Of a DNA stretch of 7,124 nt, positions 1 through 5,603 are shown one piece after another; the first letter of the stretch is position 1; the number at the start of each line of letters is the position of its first letter. The translations under genes and the position numbers were made by a program. The notes under the pieces are model-generated. The model did not search any database. It was not told the DNA's origin and was given only the letters and a program-made list of their open reading frames with translations. Source of the stretch: Candidatus Pacearchaeota archaeon (lineage in GTDB: Archaea; Nanoarchaeota; Nanoarchaeia; Pacearchaeales; GW2011-AR1); the NCBI GenBank assembly GCA_002690445.1, contig NZER01000189.1, positions 1 through 7,124 of the forward strand, in the 5' to 3' direction.

Positions 1-27
1 GGAAGGAATCAATTTGTGGCCTGGCAT
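1..27 (-). CDS. Start of an unidentified gene, cut by the left window edge
   Basis: Only nine codons are visible, reading MPGHKLIPS, starting at an ATG (complement of 25-27). An AAAGGA sequence (complement of 37-42) lies nine bases upstream, a plausible ribosome binding site. It has the same direction as the replication block and sits about 100 bp after the ruvC-like gene, so it is probably the next gene of that transcription unit or of a new one. Nine residues are too few to assign a function. The start could also be spurious, because a shorter reading from the ATG at 45-47 stops after three codons. Confidence 0.4.
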
Positions 28-133
28 GCTGGTTTATCCTTTCATTTCTAGGCGTAAAAGCGACAAATACGCTGTCGGACTGATACGCGATTTCTCGGTT
101 TTTACTTGGCTGTGATGTGGTTGAGCTGGTCTG

Positions 134-649
134 CTACTCGTTGAGTTCATGCTGTGCTCCGTTAGCGAGGGGGTGATGTTCGAACCACGTTACGGCGACA
201 GCGAGGGCTGACCAAGCGTGTCGGCTTACTCCGTAGAGTGGTCCGGGTTGCTTCTTTGTTCCCACTTGCGGCGTGGCTCCTCCGCCTGTCGCTGGGAAAC
301 GATCGAGCAAAGCGCGGCGGATGTTAGCGTCTTTCGCCTTAGCATCTTTACAGAGGCTCCAGACGATGCCTGGGATCGACCCTGCGGACTTACGGTAAAC
401 GAGTGTGTGTGGAACGGGTGATGCTTGGATGAAGCGGCCGATCCACAAGACCGTTTGAAACGTCTCTCTGCCGACCGGCATCCCGTAGCTGGCGACCATC
501 TCAACCGCCAAGTGATCGTAGTCGTGTTCGAGAACGCACTCCAGCACGGCGTCGTTGTGCATGTCGCTGTTCGCATGAGTCACTCGCGTTCCGTCGTAGG
601 TGACGAGCCCGCTGTGAGTCGTGCCGGGATCAATCGCCAGGAGTCTCAT
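134..649 (-). CDS. Phage RuvC-like Holliday junction resolvase / RNase H-fold nuclease
   Basis: Predicted RNase H-fold nuclease of the phage RuvC-like family, expected to cut four-way or branched DNA in the cytoplasm during replication and packaging. Visible features: the first acidic strand LAIDPGTTHSG with the Asp at about residue 7; a second acidic position in LAVEMVASYGMPVGRE (Glu about 50); the family block KAKDANIRRALLDRF (about 104-118); and a C-terminal GVSRHAWSALAVAV helix supplying the last metal ligand. The 171-residue length is normal for the family. An ATG three codons upstream (658) is possible, but AAAAGG abuts it directly, whereas the same sequence is nine bases from the ATG at 649, so 649 is preferred. 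It overlaps the upstream 106-residue gene by 20 bp, implying coupled translation. The segment after VYRK (about 88-100) looks longer than I recall in relatives. Confidence 0.88.
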   Translation of the reverse strand: MRLLAIDPGTTHSGLVTYDGTRVTHANSDMHNDAVLECVLEHDYDHLAVEMVASYGMPVGRETFQTVLWIGRFIQASPVPHTLVYRKSAGSIPGIVWSLCKDAKAKDANIRRALLDRFPATGGGATPQVGTKKQPGPLYGVSRHAWSALAVAVTWFEHHPLANGAQHELNE

Positions 650-950
650 TTGCCGCATCCTTTTGGCAGTCGTCGATGAAACTTTCTGCGACGAGCGCGT
701 CCCGCATGAGGATCAACTTCCCACGGATCAGAATGGAACGCTCCTTGCGTCCTTCAACCTGCGCCCTCGCTTTGGTGCTGTTCTGGTCGATCATCTCACC
801 TATCAGCCGTTCCTTGTCAGGGTCCGATCCGATCATCATCGCCTTGATCGCTGTGTGAGAGAAGAACTCGTGGAACCCCAACTGCTCCCACTCCTCCACG
901 GCTTCTATCAGTAGTTCGACATCTTGTTTTGTTAGTTTCTCGACGGCCAT
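630..950 (-). CDS. Unknown 106-residue phage protein in the replication block
   Basis: I do not recognise this protein. It is highly charged and probably helical and soluble, with an acidic N-terminal helix (VELLIEAVEEWEQLG, about 12-26), a basic centre (KARAQVEGRKER, about 60-71), and no signal peptide, membrane segment or cysteine pair. The start is well supported: AGGAGACGAGG lies just before the ATG, overlapping the TAG stop of the upstream helicase gene (960-962). Its 3' end overlaps the ruvC-like gene by 20 bp. Position between helicase and resolvase suggests an accessory role in replication or recombination, but that is inference from neighbours only. The TGA stop here is one of several showing that TGA is an ordinary stop in this genome. 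Confidence 0.8.
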   Translation of the reverse strand: MAVEKLTKQDVELLIEAVEEWEQLGFHEFFSHTAIKAMMIGSDPDKERLIGEMIDQNSTKARAQVEGRKERSILIRGKLILMRDALVAESFIDDCQKDAANETPGD

Positions 951-959
951 CCTCGTCTC

Positions 960-2060
960 CTATTCAAAAAGGTCCCCGGTCCGGTCCCAGTCCCCCATCC
1001 TATCGGAATCTTGTAAAATCTCGGCGTCCGGCGGCGGAGGCTCCCAGCGACCGTAGTCCGAGAAACGCACGCTCGCGGGATTCCAATTCATCTGGACGCT
1101 ACCCGTTTCTCCGTGCCGGTGCTTGGCGATGATCAACTCCGTCTCACCCTTCTCTTGGTGGATGAACATCACCACGTCCGCGTCCTGTTCAATCGACCCT
1201 GACTCCCTCAGGTGGCTGAGCCGGGGACGAGCGCCGTCAGCCTCTCGGTTGAGTTGACAGAGCGCCAACACGGGAACCGACAACTCCTTCGCTAACGCTT
1301 TCAGATCCGCGCTGACCTGAGACACTTGCTCGTGGCGCGGTCGCCGCCAATCGGTCGGCCTAACCAAGCCGATGTAGTCCACGACGATCATCCGTAACGG
1401 GTCCTGTGCATGTTGCAATCTGGACATGGCACGGATGTCTAGGATGTTTGCGCGAGGTGGCGAATACAGGGATAGTGGGACGCCATCCAAGTCTGTCTTC
1501 GCCGCGCGAATCAATTTGATGTCGTCCGTGCTGAGATTGCACGCCCGGATGTCTCGTGAATCCAGGCGTGTCGCGGCGGCTATCACTCGGGTCACCAGCT
1601 CTCGGTTTGTCATCTCCAGCGAGACGAACAGGACCGGTCGCATTTGCCGCGCCGTGTAGTCGGCGATCTGGAGGGCGAGCGCTGTCTTTCCGACGCCGGG
1701 TCGAGCCGCCAAGATGGTCAGCTCCCCGTCCATGAAGTTCCCTGCCGCTTCATCGATGCTGATCATGCCGCTGGGGACTCCCCGACCGGCCGAAGCCGTC
1801 CGTGCGGCGTCCAGAGTGTCTACCAGCTCAGAGGCCCCCAGAGCGATTCTAACGGCCTCCGTGTCCAAGTTGACTCCCACGTCGTCTAAACGCGCCCGGA
1901 GCCACTGAGCGACCTCCTGAGGCTCTCCTGCGGGGTCTGAGGCTTTAGCCCTCGCCTCATCGGCGATGATCACCATCCGGCGGAGCATCGCCGATCGCTT
2001 CACCTGGGAGGCGTAGTAGGCCGCGTTCGCGGAGGTTCCTTTGCCAGCCAGAGCACCCAA
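960..2060 (-). CDS. DnaB-like helicase, C-terminal ATPase part
   Basis: This is the SF4 helicase motor. Motifs in this 366-residue reading: Walker A ARPGVGKT (119-126); the catalytic-Glu strand VSLEM (Glu149); Walker B MIVVDYIGL (Asp228); motif H3 CQLNR (Gln269); H4 LSHLRESGSIEQDADVV (281-297); and the arginine-finger region IAKHRHGETG (Arg315). All look intact, so the motor shows no sign of decay. The end is a Pro/Asp-rich tail. The first usable start after the upstream stop is a TTG at 2060, which has no convincing Shine-Dalgarno sequence in front of it. A later ATG (MLRRM, residue 25) has AGGTGA about 11 bases upstream and is a weak alternative. Poor start signals argue that this was translated as part of a longer protein. 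Confidence 0.75.
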   Translation of the reverse strand: MGALAGKGTSANAAYYASQVKRSAMLRRMVIIADEARAKASDPAGEPQEVAQWLRARLDDVGVNLDTEAVRIALGASELVDTLDAARTASAGRGVPSGMISIDEAAGNFMDGELTILAARPGVGKTALALQIADYTARQMRPVLFVSLEMTNRELVTRVIAAATRLDSRDIRACNLSTDDIKLIRAAKTDLDGVPLSLYSPPRANILDIRAMSRLQHAQDPLRMIVVDYIGLVRPTDWRRPRHEQVSQVSADLKALAKELSVPVLALCQLNREADGARPRLSHLRESGSIEQDADVVMFIHQEKGETELIIAKHRHGETGSVQMNWNPASVRFSDYGRWEPPPPDAEILQDSDRMGDWDRTGDLFE

Positions 2061-2120
2061 AGTTTGGGGGTCAATCTCGACGCCTTGGCTGCGGAGACTC
2101 GTCAGGAGTGCAACCGGGTC

Positions 2121-2123
2121 TCA
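2121..2123 (-). other. In-frame TGA codon inside dnaB
   Basis: The codon is read ATC-TGA-GAC on the minus strand. It occupies the position after the conserved Pro-Ile/Val of the DnaB N-terminal domain, where E. coli DnaB has Asp in GSPID. A one-base change from CGA (Arg), TGG (Trp), GGA (Gly) or TCA (Ser) would give it. The next base is G, which is not the classic leaky TGA-C context, and I see no obvious selenocysteine element. Confidence 0.85.
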
Positions 2124-2303
2124 GATCGGCCGACCCGCCTCTCGCAGGACAACCATCGCCTTGAACAGGTCTTGGTGGATTTTGACCGAGAAATACTGGG
2201 GATTGAGCGAGTGCATCGTGATGTCGAGCTGCTCGGGATCGACGATGACGGAGGCGAGGTATGCTTCTTCGACATTGCTTGAATCCAGTGGGAGTTCAGA
2301 CAT
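2121..2303 (-). CDS. DnaB-like helicase, N-terminal domain fragment (60 residues)
   Basis: Encodes MSELPLDSSNVEEAYLASVI and continues to LFKAMVVLREAGRPI before a TGA. This is the classic start of DnaB, the helical N-terminal domain that forms the collar of the ring and contacts primase or loader. Only about half the domain precedes the stop. The remaining half follows immediately in frame after it. The ATG overlaps the end of the initiator gene by 8 bp (ATGTCTGA), so translation is probably coupled to that gene. Alone, this fragment would be an incomplete fold. If expressed as a separate peptide it could only act by associating with the downstream part. Confidence 0.7.
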   Translation of the reverse strand: MSELPLDSSNVEEAYLASVIVDPEQLDITMHSLNPQYFSVKIHQDLFKAMVVLREAGRPI

Positions 2304-3138
2304 CCAAGTCCCTCCGTGGCCTGGGTTTCAGACGCTTGTACTCGGGCTCCGGTTGGCCGTTCCCGCCGCTGAACAGGTCCCCCTCCCACGCCGTCGGCTC
2401 ATCGAAATAGCCCTCTTGGTTCAGCCACGGAAGCGGCCCTCGAACAAACTTCGAACGGCCTTGGTTGCTCCGGGCGTACTCCGCAGCTCGGAGGATGAGC
2501 CACTCGGCGGCGTCATCGCGATCCAGGGAAGCCACAGCCCGCTGGAACTTTTGGAAGGACTGCGGCTTCTTCGTTTTTCTCCCGCCGGGGAAAGCTTTCC
2601 AGAACGACTCGAATTGGTCCGTGTAGACCATTCGGGTCATTCGGGTCTTTTGGGGTGGGTCTTTTGAATGTCCCCCTGGGGACTTTAGGGGTTTATTACT
2701 CTTCTCTTCTCTTCTCTTCTCTGGTACCACTTTTTGTGTGACACCCGTCACGCTCTGACCGTGACAATTTCGTGACCGTTTTTTCCTCTGACGCTCGGCG
2801 TTAAGTACCCTGGTCTTAGCACTTTGTGACAAGTGCCTTTCAAACTTAGGTATACGTACTGTTGCACCTTGACCCGTTTTTGATCCTGGGTCATCCACCT
2901 CCAACCACCCGACCTTTTGGAGGAGCGCGCAAAAGCCCGGTACATTTAACACACTATCTATTGACACAATCGTGACACCCGTCACGCTTCCATCGTGACA
3001 ATTGCGTGACGCCCACGCCCAGAACCTAACACAGTACCCCACAACATGTTCGGGTCTAGTTCCTAGCTCAGCGGCCATTTGTAGGACAGCAGGGTCTTCG
3101 TGGAGATCTTCTCTGACTTTTATCCAGTCGCCAGCCAT
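2296..3138 (-). CDS. Phage replication initiator / helicase-loader-like protein with N-terminal winged-helix-like domain
   Basis: Probable origin-binding replication protein of 280 residues. Residues 1-115 have the pattern of phage replisome-organiser N-termini: WIKVREDLHEDPAV, then MAAELG, VVGYCVRFWAWA, DGSVTG, VGWLEV, and IPKFERHLSQSAKTR. A basic, low-complexity linker follows (about 117-170). The C-terminal part (about 172-255) has the DnaD-like or helicase-loader look, FESFWKAFPGGRKTKK through LPWLNQEGYFDEP. It is expected to bind the origin and deliver the DnaB-type helicase encoded next, with which it overlaps by 8 bp. The start has GGAGG about eight bases upstream. Oddly, a 12-residue segment occurs twice, RNCHDGSVTGVT (45-56) and RNCHGQSVTGVT (123-134). 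The first is part of the folded domain and the second lies in the linker, mirroring a DNA-level repeat. Exact family is not certain. Confidence 0.75.
   Translation of the reverse strand: MAGDWIKVREDLHEDPAVLQMAAELGTRPEHVVGYCVRFWAWASRNCHDGSVTGVTIVSIDSVLNVPGFCALLQKVGWLEVDDPGSKTGQGATVRIPKFERHLSQSAKTRVLNAERQRKKRSRNCHGQSVTGVTQKVVPEKRREEKSNKPLKSPGGHSKDPPQKTRMTRMVYTDQFESFWKAFPGGRKTKKPQSFQKFQRAVASLDRDDAAEWLILRAAEYARSNQGRSKFVRGPLPWLNQEGYFDEPTAWEGDLFSGGNGQPEPEYKRLKPRPRRDLDV
2699..2722. repeat. Pentanucleotide tandem repeat (CTTCT, about 4.8 copies)
   Basis: A perfect period-5 tract in the initiator coding region; the coding strand is all purine and encodes the Lys/Arg/Glu-rich linker around KRREEK. Because five is not a multiple of three, gain or loss of one unit would shift the frame. 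It may instead be part of the adjacent origin-like region. Confidence 0.85.
2738..2776 (+). repeat. Iteron-like repeat, copy A
   Basis: Begins GTGACACCCGTCACGCT, contains an inverted pair GTGAC-N4-GTCAC, then GTGACAATT and a final GTGAC. By my count 34 of 39 bases match copy B 234 bp away. The offset is 78 codons, so the encoded residues repeat as well. This copy lies in the linker-coding part of the initiator. Confidence 0.8.
2972..3010 (+). repeat. Iteron-like repeat, copy B
   Basis: Shares GTGACACCCGTCACGCT and GTGACAATT exactly with copy A, with identical spacing of all four GTGAC/GTCAC elements. It adjoins the AT-rich stretch 2941-2970, which would be the natural place for strand opening if this is an origin. 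Confidence 0.8.
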
Positions 3139-3164
3139 CGGCGAACCTCCATGTCAACGTAAAA

Positions 3165-3205
3165 AGCCGCTCTTCCTGGCCCTGCTAGGAGATGGAAGAG
3201 CGGCT
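3165..3205 (-). terminator. Rho-independent terminator downstream of recT and the 61-residue gene
   Basis: Perfect 12-bp stem AGCCGCTCTTCC / GGAAGAGCGGCT (3165-3176 with 3194-3205), 17-nt loop, followed on the minus strand by TTTTT. It would end leftward transcripts from the exonuclease-recT genes before the initiator gene, whose start is only 27 bp further on. I see no good promoter between them, so some transcription must read through, which fits attenuation. Confidence 0.85.
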
Positions 3206-3273
3206 CGTGTGCACCTTAGGTGCGCGATATGTATTGTGGAGTAGCAGGGCCACAAGTGCGGAGAATCTACTCC
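3177..3273 (-). promoter_or_regulatory. Candidate attenuator leader: stems competing with the terminator
   Basis: Read on the minus strand, three pairings overlap. First, 3267-3273 pairs with 3238-3244 (7 bp, GGAGTAG/CTACTCC), and the TAG stop of the upstream 61-residue gene is part of this stem. Second, 3242-3252 pairs with 3177-3187 (11 bp, TGGCCCTGCTA/TAGCAGGGCCA), the second strand being the loop of the terminator. Third, the terminator itself. A small palindrome GCACCTTAGGTGC (3211-3223) sits between. Stems one and two share bases and cannot coexist. Stem two has no linker to the terminator's closing strand, so full formation of both is sterically unlikely. This is the layout of a termination switch, possibly sensed by ribosomes finishing the upstream gene. 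No known riboswitch class is recognised. Confidence 0.5.
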
Positions 3274-3452
3274 CCCTGCTGAACCTCGTCAACCTCAGAA
3301 TCTTCGATTTCAGGGAACCCGTTGGTGGCCAAGTACTTCCAGCACGCATCCCAGCCAGCTTCGAAGACGCTGGCCGACCCGTACTTGTACCCGTCTCGAA
3401 AGTCAGCGAGAGCCTTGTCGCGGGCCTCGCCGAACACGTCTCCAGGCGTCAT
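3267..3452 (-). CDS. Unknown 61-residue acidic protein after recT
   Basis: I do not recognise this protein. It is soluble and acidic, with a probable helical centre (FRDGYKYGSASVFEAGWDACWKY is aromatic-rich, about 18-40; it contains one Cys) and an acidic end (IEDSEVDEVQQGE). There is no membrane segment. Its ATG overlaps the recT stop as ATGA, the usual sign of translational coupling, so it is very likely expressed with recT. Small proteins in this position in phages are often recombination or single-strand DNA accessories, but nothing in the sequence proves this. Its TAG stop lies within a hairpin of the following leader region. Confidence 0.72.
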   Translation of the reverse strand: MTPGDVFGEARDKALADFRDGYKYGSASVFEAGWDACWKYLATNGFPEIEDSEVDEVQQGE

Positions 3453-4540
3453 TTCTGGCCTCCAAATCGTTGTTCGATGGCGATAAACACAGCCTCTTTC
3501 ACATCTTGGACATCGTCGAAGTCGCTGAGAGCCTTCGTTGATTCAGATTGGATCGACTCCAGCTGTTCCCGGCTCTCGGCGTTCACCACCTGGAGCAGGA
3601 AGTCTTCTCGGCTGCCCTTCTCCGGTGCCGCCGGGGACTTCGCTTCGCTCTCCAGCGCTTGGGTGATCCCAGCCAGTGACGACTCCTCGATCACCGTCTT
3701 GGGTGCGACGAATGTCGTGTCTTGTGTCGGCCCAACTTCGTCCCGCATTGCGAATTGCTGGATCTCTACTGAGACCGGCAGTTCACCTCTGGCGATCATG
3801 TCGCGGATCAGCGTCTTTCGAGCCATCTCCGGCCAGTTGGTGTGCCAAGCCGAGTCCCTCTTCGGCGGCGCATCTTTGTCCCAGGCTGGAGCCTCTTCGG
3901 CCTGTCGCCACGCCTTGGAGTACCGCCTCTTGTGGACATCGACGGCTTCCCGAGCCCACACCGAAATCTGCTCGCCGCCGTTCGTCAGTTTGACCACGAC
4001 GTAAACGTGGGTGGCCTTCGTGTGATCCACCATCTCGATTCCGTCTGGACCCTTCACAACGGGTGGCCCGGCGTCCGATGGTTGGTGGCGAACGAAGGCG
4101 TTACTCCCCAATTGGTACTCAAACAAGGGGTCATTCTCGTAGGCGACCCCGGACGAGATCGACTGTACGGCCCCACTGTTGCGGACTAGCTTAGTAAGCC
4201 CACGGAACCCTGGAATGAGAGTTGCCTCTCTTATGCTGACCCAGTTTCCGTTAATCTTTCGGCGGTTCTTAAACGGAACGAGGTAGGCGTGGCCGAGAAC
4301 TCCGTCAATCTCCAGCCCAACTTGGCTCGCTTCCACGATCGCCGCCAGCAGGCTCTCTTGAGTGCACTCAGCCAGTGCCGGGTTCCGGCGGATGGTCGTC
4401 ATCGTTACCCGGAGGAACCGTTCCGGCGTTAGGTGTTTCGGCAACGCCGCCAGCATCGTCTCCTGGTTCTTCTTGATCAGATTGTGTAGCGATGCTACCG
4501 ATTCGGGCGGGTTCTGTAGGCTCAGTTCTGTGTTCGCCAT
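3449..4540 (-). CDS. recT: RecT-family single-strand DNA annealing protein
   Basis: Recombinase that binds single-stranded DNA and anneals complementary strands, working with the exonuclease encoded upstream in phage recombination and replication-end repair. The RecT core is clear: LPKHLTPERFLRV (33-45), NPALAECTQESLLAAIVEAS (53-72), LEIDGVLGHAYLVPF (76-90), ATLIPGFRGLTKLVRNSG (106-123), and WPEMARKTLIRDM (236-248). Residues after about 275 form a charged, probably flexible tail ending FGGQK. The 363-residue total is somewhat long for the family because of this tail. The start at 4540 is favoured by AGGAG six bases upstream and because the family core begins soon afterwards. It lies within the exonuclease gene, overlapping by 173 bp, and the recT stop overlaps the next gene as ATGA. 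Confidence 0.95.
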   Translation of the reverse strand: MANTELSLQNPPESVASLHNLIKKNQETMLAALPKHLTPERFLRVTMTTIRRNPALAECTQESLLAAIVEASQVGLEIDGVLGHAYLVPFKNRRKINGNWVSIREATLIPGFRGLTKLVRNSGAVQSISSGVAYENDPLFEYQLGSNAFVRHQPSDAGPPVVKGPDGIEMVDHTKATHVYVVVKLTNGGEQISVWAREAVDVHKRRYSKAWRQAEEAPAWDKDAPPKRDSAWHTNWPEMARKTLIRDMIARGELPVSVEIQQFAMRDEVGPTQDTTFVAPKTVIEESSLAGITQALESEAKSPAAPEKGSREDFLLQVVNAESREQLESIQSESTKALSDFDDVQDVKEAVFIAIEQRFGGQK

Positions 4541-5603
4541 CGAGGTCTCCTGTGATGTAAGAGAGGTCCGTTTCTATGTTCTCGACGGTCAGGTTCGCCG
4601 GGATATTCTTCGTCCGCCGCAGTACCCGGAAGGTTGACGGCGGCAACCATCCTGACTCCTGGAGCAGCTGGAGCATAGCTTCGGCACCAGCTTGGTTCTC
4701 CGTCCCACACTGAGCGATCAACTGCTCCCTCACGGAGTCGTGCAGCTCCGGCACGGTGTTCTTGCGGGACTGAGTCTTCAATGTGACCGCCGTTCCGTCG
4801 CCGATCAAGCCGTACGCAGCATCACCCAGCACAGCTCGCAGCTTGTTCTCCAGCTCAGCGATCACTTCCTTGGTGTTCTTCTGTACCCGCTTCGCCGCGT
4901 CCAACGCATCAGCGAACGTCGATGTGTTCTTGGGCAGCATGATCCCCTTCGCGTTGTCCTTCGGGTGGAGTGTCGCCAGTGCCCTCTTCGTTGCGATTGA
5001 CGGCCAGTCGATTCCGGGCGGCCTCTGTGATTTCACGCACTCCCAGAACTCGATCAGCCGTGGCATGACCGCATCCCAGAACCGATCGTCACGTTCGTAC
5101 TCTCGAATCTGCAGGTTGCTGGATCCATCCCAGCCGACGAGGTAGCCTTTGTCGGCCCCAGTCACTTGCATCTGCTGTTGGAGCTGGATCTGGTGCTTGA
5201 CTGGTGAGTCTCCGTCGCGCCACTCAGGGGACTGCGAACGGTCGAACAGCTTGGCCTCGACAGGGGTGATCCCCTGAGCGATTCCATCGCAAGTCGCGCC
5301 GATCCAGGGGTAGTCTGGGTGGTAGCGTATGGTCATCCCCCCAGGAGTTACCTGGATCTCAGTCTCGGCTTCGAACATCTTCAGGATGAACTCTTCCGCG
5401 AACCGACCACGCCTTAGACGCTTGACTGTGTCGGGGTCGAGAGTCTCTTCCAGTTCGTCCCCGTAGACCTTGGAGTACCAGACCGACCAAGCCCCCGATC
5501 CAGCGTATCCCTCCCCAACGATCGCTGGAGTTTCGCTGGCCCCAATGACTTTCTTGCGAGCCGCCAGCCAAGTCCGTAGGCTCCTGTAGCTCCGTTTCTT
5601 CAT
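4368..5603 (-). CDS. YqaJ-like (lambda exonuclease-type) viral recombinase exonuclease
   Basis: PD-(D/E)XK nuclease expected to resect double-stranded ends 5' to 3', producing the single strands used by RecT. Motifs: IGASETPAIVG (20-30); RRGRFAEEFI (64-73, core Glu70/71); ATCDG (Asp106); VEAK (Glu116, Lys118); and QIQLQQQMQVTGADKGYLVGW (138-158), the typical YqaJ glutamine-rich helix. A coiled-coil-like stretch follows the nuclease (about 235-260). The ATG at 5603 has GAGG about six bases upstream. This is the first gene of the leftward block, right after the divergent promoter region. From residue 355 on, the coding sequence also encodes the RecT N-terminus in another frame. That 57-residue tail is rich in Pro, Asp, Glu, Gly and Thr and looks disordered. 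A lost stop near 4545 is an alternative explanation. Confidence 0.92.
   Translation of the reverse strand: MKKRSYRSLRTWLAARKKVIGASETPAIVGEGYAGSGAWSVWYSKVYGDELEETLDPDTVKRLRRGRFAEEFILKMFEAETEIQVTPGGMTIRYHPDYPWIGATCDGIAQGITPVEAKLFDRSQSPEWRDGDSPVKHQIQLQQQMQVTGADKGYLVGWDGSSNLQIREYERDDRFWDAVMPRLIEFWECVKSQRPPGIDWPSIATKRALATLHPKDNAKGIMLPKNTSTFADALDAAKRVQKNTKEVIAELENKLRAVLGDAAYGLIGDGTAVTLKTQSRKNTVPELHDSVREQLIAQCGTENQAGAEAMLQLLQESGWLPPSTFRVLRRTKNIPANLTVENIETDLSYITGDLDGEHRTEPTEPARIGSIATQSDQEEPGDDAGGVAETPNAGTVPPGNDDDHPPEPGTG

Larger units (their letters stand above)
960..2303 (-). pseudogene. dnaB: dnaB-type replicative helicase gene interrupted by an in-frame TGA
   Basis: Taken as one reading frame, 960-2303 encodes a nearly standard 447-codon DnaB-family helicase with a single TGA at codon 61 (complement of 2121-2123). 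The N-terminal part (codons 1-60) matches the DnaB N-terminal domain. The 20 codons right after the stop (DPVALLTSLRSQGVEIDPQT) continue that domain in the same frame, and the RecA-like ATPase follows. No frameshift is needed. DnaB forms a hexameric ring that unwinds the fork using ATP. Possible explanations are a nonsense mutation such as CGA to TGA, a sequencing or assembly error, stop readthrough, or a helicase made as two polypeptides. General TGA reassignment is unlikely because neighbouring genes end at TGA, two of them in tight overlaps. The two open parts are listed separately. Confidence 0.8.
2699..3010. other. Candidate replication origin inside the initiator gene
   Basis: A cluster of GTGAC motifs lies inside the initiator coding sequence: on the plus strand at 2738, 2761, 2772, 2826, 2972, 2995 and 3006, and inverted (GTCAC) at 2747 and 2981. 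The spacing within each main cluster is identical (23 then 11 bp, close to whole helical turns). A very AT-rich stretch (2941-2970, 8 of 30 bases G or C) abuts the right-hand cluster, and a polypurine/polypyrimidine tract flanks the left one. Initiator-embedded iterons beside an AT-rich segment are the arrangement of the lambda O gene origin. Function is inferred. Confidence 0.55.

Noticed and set aside
61..77. Inverted repeat CGACA-N7-TGTCG followed on the minus strand by CTTTT
   Set aside because: A five-bp stem with a short interrupted T run is too weak to call a terminator.
2121..2123. TGA reassigned to an amino acid throughout this genome
   Set aside because: Four neighbouring genes end at TGA (630-632, 2296-2298, 3449-3451, 4368-4370), two of them in 4- or 8-bp overlaps that mark genuine stops.
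2041..2667. Plus-strand open frame of 208 codons opposite dnaB and the initiator
   Set aside because: Antisense to well-supported genes, has no recognisable motifs, and bridges two minus-strand genes including their overlap.
2699..3010. CRISPR-like array
   Set aside because: Only two long repeat copies, inside a coding sequence, with internal structure of short iterons rather than repeat-spacer units.
3152..3157. TTGACA on the minus strand just before the initiator gene as a -35 box
   Set aside because: A -10 at normal spacing would fall inside the coding sequence and none is visible.
3192..4004. Plus-strand open frame of 270 codons opposite recT
   Set aside because: Antisense to clear RecT coding sequence; low-complexity Ser/Arg-rich product without any family signature.
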